The notes under the pieces are model-generated. The model saw nothing but the letters and a program-made list of their open reading frames with translations, made no database searches and was not told the DNA's origin. From Nisaea denitrificans DSM 18348 (GTDB lineage Bacteria > Pseudomonadota > Alphaproteobacteria > Thalassobaculales > Thalassobaculaceae): 64,000 nucleotides of DNA. Position numbers and translations under genes: made by a program. The stretch is taken from positions 1 to 64,000 of the forward strand of contig NZ_AUFM01000020.1 in assembly GCF_000426505.1 (NCBI RefSeq). The letters are read 5' to 3'. Positions 18,548 to 26,867 of this stretch are shown piece after piece; the stretch's first letter is position 1; every line of letters begins with the position of its first letter.

Positions 18548-21500
18548 CTACCAAGCCGGAAGATCGGGTGCGAACCGGGCCCGCATATAGGCCGCAAGCG
18601 AATCCCGCTGGGCCGAGGTGAACTCGTTCCTGAAGGACGGCATGTCACGCAGGTCGAGGTTGACCGGTGCTTCGATGCCTTGATCGAGCAGGCTCCGGAA
18701 GGCCTCCGGCGTTGGCGCGCGCAGGACTGCCGAAGCGGCCAGCGGAACCCGTGCGGCGGTCACCAGGTCCGGCATGGCGGGATCGTGGCAGACGGCGCAG
18801 GCGCTTTCGAAGATCCGGTGCGTCGCGTCCGGCGCCAGCGACGGCGGTGTTGCGTGCATGGTCGGGGCGCCGGGCGGTATCAGCGAGGCGAGATAGACCG
18901 ACATGGCGCGGATATCGTCGTCCGGCAGGGCCGTCATGCTGCTGACCACCTCCGCCATTGGTCCGGCGGCAGCGGCATGATCGGAGAGCCCTGTTCGCAG
19001 ATAGGCGAAGAGGCTGTCTGCGGTCCAGCCGCGCGCTCCGGCTTCCGTGCCTTGCAGAGCGGGCGCGAACCAGCCGTCGACCATGGTGCCGGTCATCAGC
19101 GATTGTTCTGCCCCGAGGAGATTCCGGGGGGCATGGCAGGCACTGCAATGACCCGCCGCCTCGACCAGATATTTTCCCCGGTTCCAGATCTCGGAAGCGG
19201 ATGCATCCGGTTGGAACGGCGCGGCGTCGTGATAGGCGGCGTTCCAGAGCGCCATGCCGGACCGGATATTGACCGGCGCCATCATTTGGGCGGTTGGAGT
19301 TTCGGCCTTCACCGGCTCAAGGGTTTGCAGATGGGCATAGAGCGCGAACATGTCCTCCTCGCCGATCTTGGCGAAGGACGTATAGGGGAAGGCCGGGTAG
19401 AGATGGCTTCCGTCGCGGCTGATACCCCTGCGCATGGCTCGGGAGAAAGCCTCATAGGACCAGTTGCCGAGGCCTGTGTCCGGGTCTGGCGTAAGGTTGG
19501 TGGTCCAGACGGTGCCGAACGGCGTTTCCATGGCGCGCCCGCCGGCATTCGTCAGGCCGCCGTCCGCCGTATGGCAGATTGCGCAATCGCCAAGGGCGAA
19601 AACCTGCCGTCCCCGCTCCAGGGTTTCGGCACTAAAGGTTCCGGGCTTGGGTGCCGGGCTTGGCTGGATCGGGGGATGCAGCGGCAGCGACACCGCGCCG
19701 AGGGTCAGGGCACCGGCGAGGGCGCCCGCCCAGCCGAGAAGCTTGTTCCGGCGTCCATTATCGTTTGCCTCGGCTTGTCCTTGCAGACGCAGCGGGCCGT
19801 CCGTGTTCCCGAGTGCCTTGCGCATTGCCTCCGGTGTGAACGGCGCTTCCCGCATGCGCACGCCGGTGGCGTCGAAGATGGCGTTCGCGATGGCGGCGGC
19901 GCTCGGCACTGCCGCGCTTTCGCCGACGCCGAGCGGCGGATCTTCCGGCCGAGAGACGATAAGGGTCTGGATATCCGGAACCTCGGAGAAGGTCTGGATC
20001 GGGTAGGTCGCCCAGCTTTTCGGTGTTGGCGTAATTTCGTCGAAGGTGACCTGCTCGGTCAGCACCCGTCCGGCGGTCTGGATGACATTGCCGTGGATCT
20101 GCTGGCGGACTCCGTCCGGATTGATCGCGAGCCCCTGATCCTGGCCGACAAACACACGGTGCAGGGTGACGACCCCGCTTTCGAGATCGACGGAAACATC
20201 GACGACCCAGGCCGCCGACGCGGCGGCGACGCCGGGAAAGGTGCCGTGGACATAGGTTGCGAAGGCAAAGCCCTGTCCGAAGGCCATGCGGCCCTCGCGC
20301 CGGAAGCGCGGCCCGTCGTGTTTCTCCCAGCCAGCGGCTTCGGCGGTGCGCCGGACCAGTTCGGCCTCACGTGGATCTGTCATGTGACGCAGGCGGAAGG
20401 CGACCGGGTCCTCAGAGGCCTCGAAGGCCATCTCGTCGATGAAACTTTCATGCGCGAAGGTGTTAGGCAGCGCCGAGACGCCCCGGATATAGGCGGCGCG
20501 GACGATCGGGGCCATGTCGTGGACCGTGATCTTCTTGTGCGGCACCCGATAGGGCGGAATGCTTGTCCTGTCACCCATGTCCGCCGGTCGCGGCTCGCCG
20601 GAAATCACGCCGGTCAGCAGCAGGGCAAGGTTTGGTCCCCGGTTCGAGGGGTACCAGGTGTCGAGCGCATAGGCGTGCAGGTCGTTGCCCGCCGTCATGC
20701 CGCCCTCGACTTCCATGATCTGGGCGGCGCCTTTCGGCTCCCACAGATGTTCCTGGGCGCGGGTGAGTTGCACGCGGACGGGCTTGCCGGTGGCCCGCGA
20801 CAGCAACAGGGCATCGCCACACACATCGTCGGCGCAATTGCGGCCGAAGCAGCCGGCAACCTGATACCGCCGGACGTCGATTGTCTCGGCCGGTAAGTCG
20901 ACCAGCATGGCAAGGTCGGCGCGCAGCAGGTGCGGGCTCTGGGTGCCGGACCAGACGATCGGGTCGGCACCGTTCCAGTCCGCGACGGCGCAGGACGGGC
21001 CGATGGAGCCATGCTCGTGATAGGGCCAGACATAGGTGCGCGCGAGGGTCTTCGCGCTTTCCGCCATGCCGGTTTCGAAATCACCGCTGCGGTCGAGTGC
21101 GCGCGGCGTGGACGGATGCGATTTGAGGCTGTGAACCAGATCGTCCAGATCGGGCAGGGGCGGCGGCTGGCGCCAGGTGACGTCGAGCGCTTCGGCGATG
21201 CGCTGGGCCTGCTCCGGACGCTCGGCCACGACGCCGAGAAAGTCGCCAATGCGCACGACGTCGATCAGCCCGTCCATGCCGGAGACGGAGGATGCGTCAT
21301 AGTCGATCAGGCTGTTGCCGATGAAATCCCCGGTGTCGCGCCCGGCATAGGGCGGCCGGATAACATGGCCGTGGACCATGCCCTCGATATCGAGGTCATG
21401 CACATAGAGCTGCTGCCCCGTCAGCTTCTCCATCATGTCGCGGCGCGGGGCCGATGTGCCGACGATTTGGTAGTGTGCGGGGTCCTTCACCGGCGTCTCA

Positions 21501-21946
21501 AGGTCAAGCGGCAGGGCGATTTCCTGCCCGGCGATCAGTGTGCCGTAGTCACAGCGCTCGGCCTGCCAGTGGACGGCGCCGTCAGTCGATGTGACGTCTT
21601 CCTCCGGGGCATTGAGGCGCAGTGCCCCAAGCCGCAGCAGCTGGCGGTGTGCCTGGGCGGCGGCCTTGCGCAGCGGGATGGCTGTGATCTGCATCGTCTC
21701 GGAGGCAATCGTCGGGCCTTGATCCGGTACCTCTTCCGTATTGCCGAGGACGACGCGGACCCGGTCCAGAGGGATATTCAGTTCTTCAGCGACGATCTGG
21801 GCAAGGGCGACTTCGATCCCCGTCCCCAGATCGACATGGCCGTTATAGGCGGTGATCTGACCCGCCGCATCGATCCGGATGAAGGTCTCGCGGACGGCGC
21901 CGACTTGCCGGAAGATTTCGAGGGTGCTGGTGTGATTGTCGGTCAT
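18548..21946 (-). CDS. nicB: Nicotinate dehydrogenase, molybdopterin and cytochrome c subunit (NicB)
   Basis: Catalytic subunit (1132 aa) of the two-component nicotinate hydroxylase, which makes 6-hydroxynicotinate and passes electrons to the respiratory chain. Residues 1 to about 700 form the xanthine-dehydrogenase-type molybdopterin domain. A hydrophobic anchor (LLGWAGALAGALTLGAVSL) lies near 735. Three c-type haem sites follow: CAICH near 787, CSACH near 933 and CAVCH near 1049. This fusion is the hallmark of NicB (1187 aa in P. putida). The start ATG overlaps the nicA stop as ATGA. The frame is open further upstream, but that part is the antisense-like shadow of nicA. Confidence 0.93.
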   Translation of the reverse strand: MTDNHTSTLEIFRQVGAVRETFIRIDAAGQITAYNGHVDLGTGIEVALAQIVAEELNIPLDRVRVVLGNTEEVPDQGPTIASETMQITAIPLRKAAAQAHRQLLRLGALRLNAPEEDVTSTDGAVHWQAERCDYGTLIAGQEIALPLDLETPVKDPAHYQIVGTSAPRRDMMEKLTGQQLYVHDLDIEGMVHGHVIRPPYAGRDTGDFIGNSLIDYDASSVSGMDGLIDVVRIGDFLGVVAERPEQAQRIAEALDVTWRQPPPLPDLDDLVHSLKSHPSTPRALDRSGDFETGMAESAKTLARTYVWPYHEHGSIGPSCAVADWNGADPIVWSGTQSPHLLRADLAMLVDLPAETIDVRRYQVAGCFGRNCADDVCGDALLLSRATGKPVRVQLTRAQEHLWEPKGAAQIMEVEGGMTAGNDLHAYALDTWYPSNRGPNLALLLTGVISGEPRPADMGDRTSIPPYRVPHKKITVHDMAPIVRAAYIRGVSALPNTFAHESFIDEMAFEASEDPVAFRLRHMTDPREAELVRRTAEAAGWEKHDGPRFRREGRMAFGQGFAFATYVHGTFPGVAAASAAWVVDVSVDLESGVVTLHRVFVGQDQGLAINPDGVRQQIHGNVIQTAGRVLTEQVTFDEITPTPKSWATYPIQTFSEVPDIQTLIVSRPEDPPLGVGESAAVPSAAAIANAIFDATGVRMREAPFTPEAMRKALGNTDGPLRLQGQAEANDNGRRNKLLGWAGALAGALTLGAVSLPLHPPIQPSPAPKPGTFSAETLERGRQVFALGDCAICHTADGGLTNAGGRAMETPFGTVWTTNLTPDPDTGLGNWSYEAFSRAMRRGISRDGSHLYPAFPYTSFAKIGEEDMFALYAHLQTLEPVKAETPTAQMMAPVNIRSGMALWNAAYHDAAPFQPDASASEIWNRGKYLVEAAGHCSACHAPRNLLGAEQSLMTGTMVDGWFAPALQGTEAGARGWTADSLFAYLRTGLSDHAAAAGPMAEVVSSMTALPDDDIRAMSVYLASLIPPGAPTMHATPPSLAPDATHRIFESACAVCHDPAMPDLVTAARVPLAASAVLRAPTPEAFRSLLDQGIEAPVNLDLRDMPSFRNEFTSAQRDSLAAYMRARFAPDLPAW

Positions 21947-22440
21947 CGGGCGTGTTCTTCGGTCTTTGCCGCCAGGTTTTCGGCGGCGGTGCGCACGGCG
22001 GCGATGATTTCCAGGTGCGTGCCGCAGCGGCAAAGGTGATGGCGGTGGGCTTGGCGGATGTCGTCGTCTGTCGGAGATGGATTGTGGGCGAGCAGTGCCA
22101 CCGTGTTCATGATCATGCCGTTGATGCAGTAGCCGCATTGCGCGGCCTGCTTCTCGTCGAAAGCCTGTTGCACGGGGTGCATTTCACCGGTTTCGGTATC
22201 CGGCAACCCTTCCAGGGTGGTGACGGAAGCGCCGTTTGCCTTGACCGCCCGCAGGACGCAGGCGCGTGCCGGTGCGCCATCTACCAGAACGGTGCAAGCA
22301 CCACATTGTGCCATGCCGCAGCCGTATTTTGGCCCGTTCAAGCCGAGCCGGTGGCGCAGCAGATCGAGCAGCGTCAGGTGCGTGTCCGCGTCAAGCGACA
22401 GCGCTTGTCCGTTCACAGTAAGCTTGATTGTACCCGCCAT
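21943..22440 (-). CDS. nicA: Nicotinate dehydrogenase iron-sulfur subunit (NicA)
   Basis: Small electron-transfer subunit (165 aa) with two [2Fe-2S] clusters. The plant-type site is CGMAQCGACTVLVDG near 41-55 and the second cluster is CGYCINGMIMN near 102 with HHLCRCGTH near 135. It carries electrons from the molybdenum centre of NicB to its haems. It is the first gene of nicAB and is divergent from the MarR gene nicR across 240 bp. Confidence 0.94.
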   Translation of the reverse strand: MAGTIKLTVNGQALSLDADTHLTLLDLLRHRLGLNGPKYGCGMAQCGACTVLVDGAPARACVLRAVKANGASVTTLEGLPDTETGEMHPVQQAFDEKQAAQCGYCINGMIMNTVALLAHNPSPTDDDIRQAHRHHLCRCGTHLEIIAAVRTAAENLAAKTEEHAR

Positions 22441-22488
22441 AGTCCCCCGCTTAATTGCCCTCGATACTCAGCGAAGTTTTGTATGTAT

Positions 22489-22502
22489 GCAAATATATTT
22501 GC
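22489..22502. promoter_or_regulatory. Perfect 14-bp palindrome in the nicA-nicR divergent promoter
   Basis: GCAAATATATTTGC, in an AT-rich patch about 50 bp before nicA and 180 bp before the MarR gene. MarR dimers bind dyads of this size, and in Pseudomonas and Bordetella NicR represses the divergent nic promoters. It is the best operator candidate here. The half-site TTTGCAT recurs upstream of nicC. Confidence 0.5.
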
Positions 22503-22680
22503 GTCCCCGTTCGTCAGTTTTGCCCATCAAATGACGCCTGCCCAATTAATATGCAGGCGAACGAGAGCGCTTGCCAGACGCACGGAAATATAGGAGGGCA
22601 GGGGATGCCGACTGTTCGAGCATTCACAGCGCTTGTGTCGTTTGGATTAGTGTAAGCGCTTCCATGGAGATCGAAGACTT

Positions 22681-23121
22681 ATGACCGTTGATGTTGCGGA
22701 TGTGCCCGGGCCATATCGCCTCGAAGATCAGGTTGGCTTCATGCTGCGCCTCGCTAATCAGCGCCATATGGCCATTTTCACGGAGAGGATGGGCGGGGAG
22801 CTGACGGCGGTGCAGTTTTCGACGCTGGTCCGGTTGTCCGAGGTCGATGGACCGATCTCGCAGAATGCGCTTGGCCGTCTCGTCGGGATGGATGCTGCAA
22901 CCACAAAAGGGGTGTTGGCGCGCCTGATGGCGAGGGATCTGGTCAAGATGGAGAAGAGCCAGACCGACAAGCGGCGCTACATGCTTTCCACCACCCAGGC
23001 AGGGCGGGATTTGATCGCGAAACTGATGCCCCTTGCATGTCAGATTACCGAAGAAACGCTTGCACCGCTTACTGCGAAGGAACGTGCGAGCCTGCTTCGA
23101 TTGCTCGCGAAGCTCTATTGA
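22681..23121 (+). CDS. nicR: MarR-family regulator, NicR-like
   Basis: Winged-helix regulator of 146 aa. The segment LEDQVGFMLRLANQRHMAIF near 18-37 and the helix region SQNALGRLVGMDAATTKGVL near 60-80 match the NicR/BpsR subgroup as I recall it, whose members sense 6-hydroxynicotinate and repress nicotinate-degradation genes. Its position, divergent from nicA, is the same as for NicR homologues. Gene identity rests on subgroup resemblance plus context. Confidence 0.85.
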   Translation: MTVDVADVPGPYRLEDQVGFMLRLANQRHMAIFTERMGGELTAVQFSTLVRLSEVDGPISQNALGRLVGMDAATTKGVLARLMARDLVKMEKSQTDKRRYMLSTTQAGRDLIAKLMPLACQITEETLAPLTAKERASLLRLLAKLY

Positions 23122-23179
23122 AATATTAAACAGAAACAGAATACTAAGTCATTTGTCGGTCGAGCGGGGCGCCGGGACC

Positions 23180-23890
23180 ATGGACGGAATATCCACTAAC
23201 CCAGGGAAGGCCAGTGCGGCGAACCCGGATGATGACGGCGAGCGGAGACGCAAGCCCGGACGCCCGAAAGACAATGGCGATTTGCGGGATGTCATCGCCG
23301 ATCACGCGGAACAGGTTTTCGCCGAACACGGTTTCGCCGGCGCGCGGGTCCGCGACATTGCCGCGCGGGCCGGGGTGAATCAGGCCCTGATCAGCTACTA
23401 TTTCGGGTCAAAGAGGAAATTGTTCGACGATGTGTTTCGCCGTCGGGGGCGTGTCCTCGCCGGGCACCGGCATGTCAATCTCGACGCCCTGCTGGATCGC
23501 GGCGAGCCATTGGCTGTGGAAGACATCATCCTGGCCTACCTGAAGCCTCAGTGGGACATGAAATACAGCGGGCCGGGCGGGGCTGCCTTCGTCCGTATGC
23601 AGGCCCGGCTGCATGCTGAGCCGGAAGAGGATGCCCTGCGTCTGCGCCGTGAGGTCTACGACGCCTCGCTGCACCGCTACATCACGGTGCTGACAAAGAA
23701 TTTGCCGGACATTCCCGAGGACGTCATCTCCATGCGTATGGCGTTTCTGGTCGGAACTTACCTCTTTATGCTGAACGATCTCGGGCGGTTGCAGGACCTG
23801 ACCAGCGGGCACATCACGGATATCGGAAAAGACCAGATGCTGAGCCATCTGGTGGCATTTTTGTCGGCTGGTTTGCGAGCCCCGGTTTAG
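23180..23890 (+). CDS. TetR-family transcriptional regulator
   Basis: Regulator of 236 aa. A basic, charged N-terminal tail (about 1-35) precedes the helix-turn-helix GARVRDIAARAGVNQALISY. The C-terminal domain is of the CecR/TetR_C type. The start at 23180 is chosen because upstream codons of the frame lie inside nicR. It sits between nicR and nicD. A second regulator inside a nic cluster is not part of the classical Pseudomonas arrangement and may sense a different signal. Confidence 0.85.
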   Translation: MDGISTNPGKASAANPDDDGERRRKPGRPKDNGDLRDVIADHAEQVFAEHGFAGARVRDIAARAGVNQALISYYFGSKRKLFDDVFRRRGRVLAGHRHVNLDALLDRGEPLAVEDIILAYLKPQWDMKYSGPGGAAFVRMQARLHAEPEEDALRLRREVYDASLHRYITVLTKNLPDIPEDVISMRMAFLVGTYLFMLNDLGRLQDLTSGHITDIGKDQMLSHLVAFLSAGLRAPV

Positions 23891-24142
23891 CACCAAACGC
23901 GGTGTTTGTGCGCTGGCTCAAATTTTTATCTTGTTATTATACAAATGATTAAATTACGCTGAAATTCATCGTTGCAGCGGAAGTTGTCATGGTGAGGAGC
24001 GAACGGATCGGACAGAGTGTCCCGCGTTCGATCGTCACGATGAGAACTGAAGGTCCGGCTTTCTTGCCGGGGTGCGTGCGGATACCGGCCAGGCTGGGCC
24101 GCGTCACCTATTCTTCAGGCTCGTATTGAAGGGACCGGGATC

Positions 24143-24931
24143 TTGTACGGCTATAATCTCCATGCAAACGGCATCCTGCAGCACTTGCTTCACTACGAAG
24201 GCAACGGGCCGCAGATGCTGCTCATTCCGGGGATTACCTCGCCGGCGATCACCTGGGGGTTTGTTGCCGAACGTCTGTCGGAGCGGTTTGACGTTCACGT
24301 TCTGGATGTGCGCGGTCGCGGCCTGAGCGAGGCAGGCGATATGGATTACTCGCTCGATGCGATGGCGGCGGACGCTGTTGCCGTCGCCAAGGCCGCGGGA
24401 CTTCGGAAACCCGTTGTCCTTGGGCATTCCATGGGTGCCCGGATTGCGATCCGGGCCGCGCGCGGCAATGAAGATGTGTTCGGTGGGCTCGTGCTTGTCG
24501 ATCCGCCCGTTTCCGGTCCCGGCCGTCCGGCCTACCCGTCACCCTGGCCCTGGTATGAAGACTCCATCGTGATGTCGCAGAAGGGCTGCACGGGCGAGGA
24601 CATGAAGGCATTTTGCCCGACCTGGACGGAGGATCAGCTCAAGCTCCGGGCGGAGTGGCTGCGAACCTGTCAGCTCGATGCCATTCGCATTGCCTATGAC
24701 GGGTTTCAGACCGATGACATTCATGGCGATCTACCTCATCTCAAGCTGCCGATGCGGTTGGTCGTGGCTGGTGATGCGCCAGTCATCGGCGATGATGACG
24801 TGACGGAAATCAAGGAGCTGGCCTCGCATATGGAAATCCGCACCGTTGCAGGTGCGGGCCATATGATCCCGTGGGACAATATGGACGGCTTCCTCGACGC
24901 CGTAATGGACTTCAATACAGTACTGGCCTGA
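24143..24931 (+). CDS. nicD: N-formylmaleamate deformylase (NicD)
   Basis: Alpha/beta hydrolase (262 aa) that removes formate from N-formylmaleamate to give maleamate. The nucleophile elbow is GHSMG with S96; D120 (LVLVDPPVSGPG) and H240 (GAGHMIPW) complete a triad equivalent to the one known for P. putida NicD. The blocks PGITSPAITWGFVAERL and RAEWLRTCQ are characteristic. The start is TTG after GAAGGGA; no ATG or GTG is available nearby in frame. It precedes nicX by 41 bp. Confidence 0.92.
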   Translation: MYGYNLHANGILQHLLHYEGNGPQMLLIPGITSPAITWGFVAERLSERFDVHVLDVRGRGLSEAGDMDYSLDAMAADAVAVAKAAGLRKPVVLGHSMGARIAIRAARGNEDVFGGLVLVDPPVSGPGRPAYPSPWPWYEDSIVMSQKGCTGEDMKAFCPTWTEDQLKLRAEWLRTCQLDAIRIAYDGFQTDDIHGDLPHLKLPMRLVVAGDAPVIGDDDVTEIKELASHMEIRTVAGAGHMIPWDNMDGFLDAVMDFNTVLA

Positions 24932-24972
24932 GCCGAGCAGACACGTAACTGGACCGAACCCGGAGCACATCG

Positions 24973-26007
24973 ATGGATCAAGCAAGCTTTACGGAAATCT
25001 GCCTGCATCAGCTGAAGATGTCCGGCGTGCATGAGGGCGAGAAGCTGATCGTCCTGACCCAGGGAAGTGACCGGCTGGATTATGCGGATGCCTTCATGGC
25101 GGCGGGTCAGCGGCTGGGGGCGGTGATGTACCACATGCGTCTGCCGTCTCCGTTGCCGATTGGCGGCTGGAATGTCGGCATGACGGGGCTGGCGGGAATG
25201 CCGGAGGCCGTCGAGGCGCTGAAGAATTGCGACATGCTTATCGATTGCATCTTCCTGCTGTTCTCTCCGGAACAGATGGCGATCCAGGCGGCTGGCACCC
25301 GCGTCCTGACCGCGGTGGAGCCGCCGGAGCTTCTGGCCCGCATGCTACCGTCGAAGGAGCTGCGCGAAAAGGTCGAGATCGGCGCCGAGATCCTGTCCAA
25401 GGCCAAGGTGATGCGGATCACCTCGCCGCACGGCACCGATGTGACCTACAAGCTGAACACCTATCCGACCATTGCCGAATATGCCTGCACGGATGAGCCG
25501 GGCCGGTGGGATCATTGGCCGTCCGGTTTCGTCTTCACGGGCGCGGATGATGACGGCGTCGATGGACAGATCGTCGTGGCGCCGGGCGACATCCTGCTGC
25601 CGCAGAACATGTATGTGCGGGAAGAGGCCATCGTCTACACGATCGAAAAAGGCTGGGTCCAGGACATCCGGGGCGGTCTCGATGCGGAGCTGGTGATCTC
25701 CTACATGGAGGACTTCAATGACGAGCGCGGTAAGGGCATGAGTCATGTCGGCTGGGGTATGAACCCGAACGCCAAGTGGCATGGCATGACCCCGGGCGCG
25801 TTCCCGGGCGGCATGGGCATGGAGCCACGCAGCTTCTACGGCAACGTGATGTTCTCCACCGGGCCGAACAATGAGCTGGGCGGGCCGAACGACACGCCCT
25901 GTCACCTCGATATTCCGATGCGGAACTGCTCTCTGTTCCTGGACGACGTACCGATCGTGGTGGATGGGGATATTGTTGTCGACGAGATGAAGATGGACCG
26001 TGGCTGA
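24973..26007 (+). CDS. nicX: 2,5-dihydroxypyridine 5,6-dioxygenase (NicX)
   Basis: Iron(II) ring-cleaving dioxygenase (344 aa) that opens 2,5-dihydroxypyridine to N-formylmaleamate. The C-terminal region has CHLDIPMRNC with H311 and D313, matching the His-x-Asp pair that binds iron in P. putida NicX (H318, D320). A histidine near 258 (KGMSHVGWGMNPNA) can be the third ligand. The family is distinct from extradiol dioxygenases and length matches (350 aa). GGAG precedes the ATG. It lies between nicD and nicF in the pathway order. Confidence 0.93.
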   Translation: MDQASFTEICLHQLKMSGVHEGEKLIVLTQGSDRLDYADAFMAAGQRLGAVMYHMRLPSPLPIGGWNVGMTGLAGMPEAVEALKNCDMLIDCIFLLFSPEQMAIQAAGTRVLTAVEPPELLARMLPSKELREKVEIGAEILSKAKVMRITSPHGTDVTYKLNTYPTIAEYACTDEPGRWDHWPSGFVFTGADDDGVDGQIVVAPGDILLPQNMYVREEAIVYTIEKGWVQDIRGGLDAELVISYMEDFNDERGKGMSHVGWGMNPNAKWHGMTPGAFPGGMGMEPRSFYGNVMFSTGPNNELGGPNDTPCHLDIPMRNCSLFLDDVPIVVDGDIVVDEMKMDRG

Positions 26008-26039
26008 TCGGCCGGCTCTTCCGGGGAGGGCATGAATTT

Positions 26040-26690
26040 ATGTCTCAGGAACAGGTATATCAGGCCGCCGGTTTCGGAAATTCCGTGCCGCGCGGCGTGC
26101 GCCCGGCGACCCTTGTTGTCGATTTCAGCTATGGCTTCACCGACGTGCGTTATCCGACGGCGTCGGACATGGCGGAAGAAGTCGCCCGGACCAAGCGGCT
26201 GGCGGACCTTGCGCGTGCGGGCGGTTTCCCGGTTGTCTTCACCACAATCGCCTATCAGCCGGGAGAGCTGGAACACACCGCCTGGCTGCGCAAGGCGCGT
26301 GGCATGACAGCGCTCCTGGAAGGATCACGGCTTGTCGAGATCGATACAGGCACGGGCATCCAGCCCGGTGATCCGCTGATCGTCAAGAAAGGCGCTTCCG
26401 CCTTCTTCGGCACCTCTCTCGCCGCATTGCTGACGGGGGCTGGTGTCGACACGCTTGTGGTTGCCGGGGCGACGACATCCGGATGCGTGCGGGCGACGGT
26501 GGTGGATGCTGTACAGTCGGGGTTCAACGTCCTTGTCGCGGCAGATTGCTGCGCGGACCGGGCCGCCGCGCCACATGAAGCGAACCTCTACGACATGGGC
26601 CAGAAATATGCCGATGTGACCGACGCCGAGGACATTGCCGGCTGGATCGAGGGATTGCTCCCTGTTCCGGGAGTTGTGCAAACGGGTTGA
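26040..26690 (+). CDS. nicF: Maleamate amidohydrolase (NicF), isochorismatase fold
   Basis: Cysteine hydrolase (216 aa) releasing ammonia from maleamate to give maleate. The isochorismatase-family triad is visible: D28 (LVVDFSYGF), K116/K117 (LIVKKGASAFFG) and C149 (GATTSGCVRATV), with the usual cis-peptide context before the cysteine. It follows nicX by 32 bp. Maleate would then need an isomerase (NicE) to give fumarate; no such gene is seen in the window. Confidence 0.92.
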   Translation: MSQEQVYQAAGFGNSVPRGVRPATLVVDFSYGFTDVRYPTASDMAEEVARTKRLADLARAGGFPVVFTTIAYQPGELEHTAWLRKARGMTALLEGSRLVEIDTGTGIQPGDPLIVKKGASAFFGTSLAALLTGAGVDTLVVAGATTSGCVRATVVDAVQSGFNVLVAADCCADRAAAPHEANLYDMGQKYADVTDAEDIAGWIEGLLPVPGVVQTG

Positions 26691-26781
26691 AGAACAAAGG
26701 AATTCCGGAAGCCGACGCTGCCGCCAAGGATGGGCGGAGAAGCGATGGTTTCCCAATAAAACATGCAGGGACTGAAGCGCC

Positions 26782-26793
26782 TTTGAACCAATA
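26782..26793 (+). promoter_or_regulatory. Shared 12-mer upstream of the nic-cluster transporter operon
   Basis: TTTGAACCAATA lies in the 177-bp gap between nicF and the binding-protein gene and is identical to a site ahead of nicC. The shorter CCAATAAAA occurs here twice (about 26747 and 26788). The gap is AT-richer than the flanking genes and probably contains a promoter. Confidence 0.4.
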
Positions 26794-26867
26794 AAAATCC
26801 GGCACGGGCGGCCGGGAAAAACAAGATCTACCCCACGGGAATGGCTTAAATCGGGAGACTGGATAAG

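Noticed and set aside
18680-20896. 738-codon plus-strand open frame opposite nicB
   Set aside because: Antisense shadow of a gene with three haem motifs and a molybdopterin domain in the correct frame.
21947-22138. N-terminal extension of nicB
   Set aside because: It runs through nicA in another frame with Arg/Pro-rich sequence; the ATGA overlap gives the true start.
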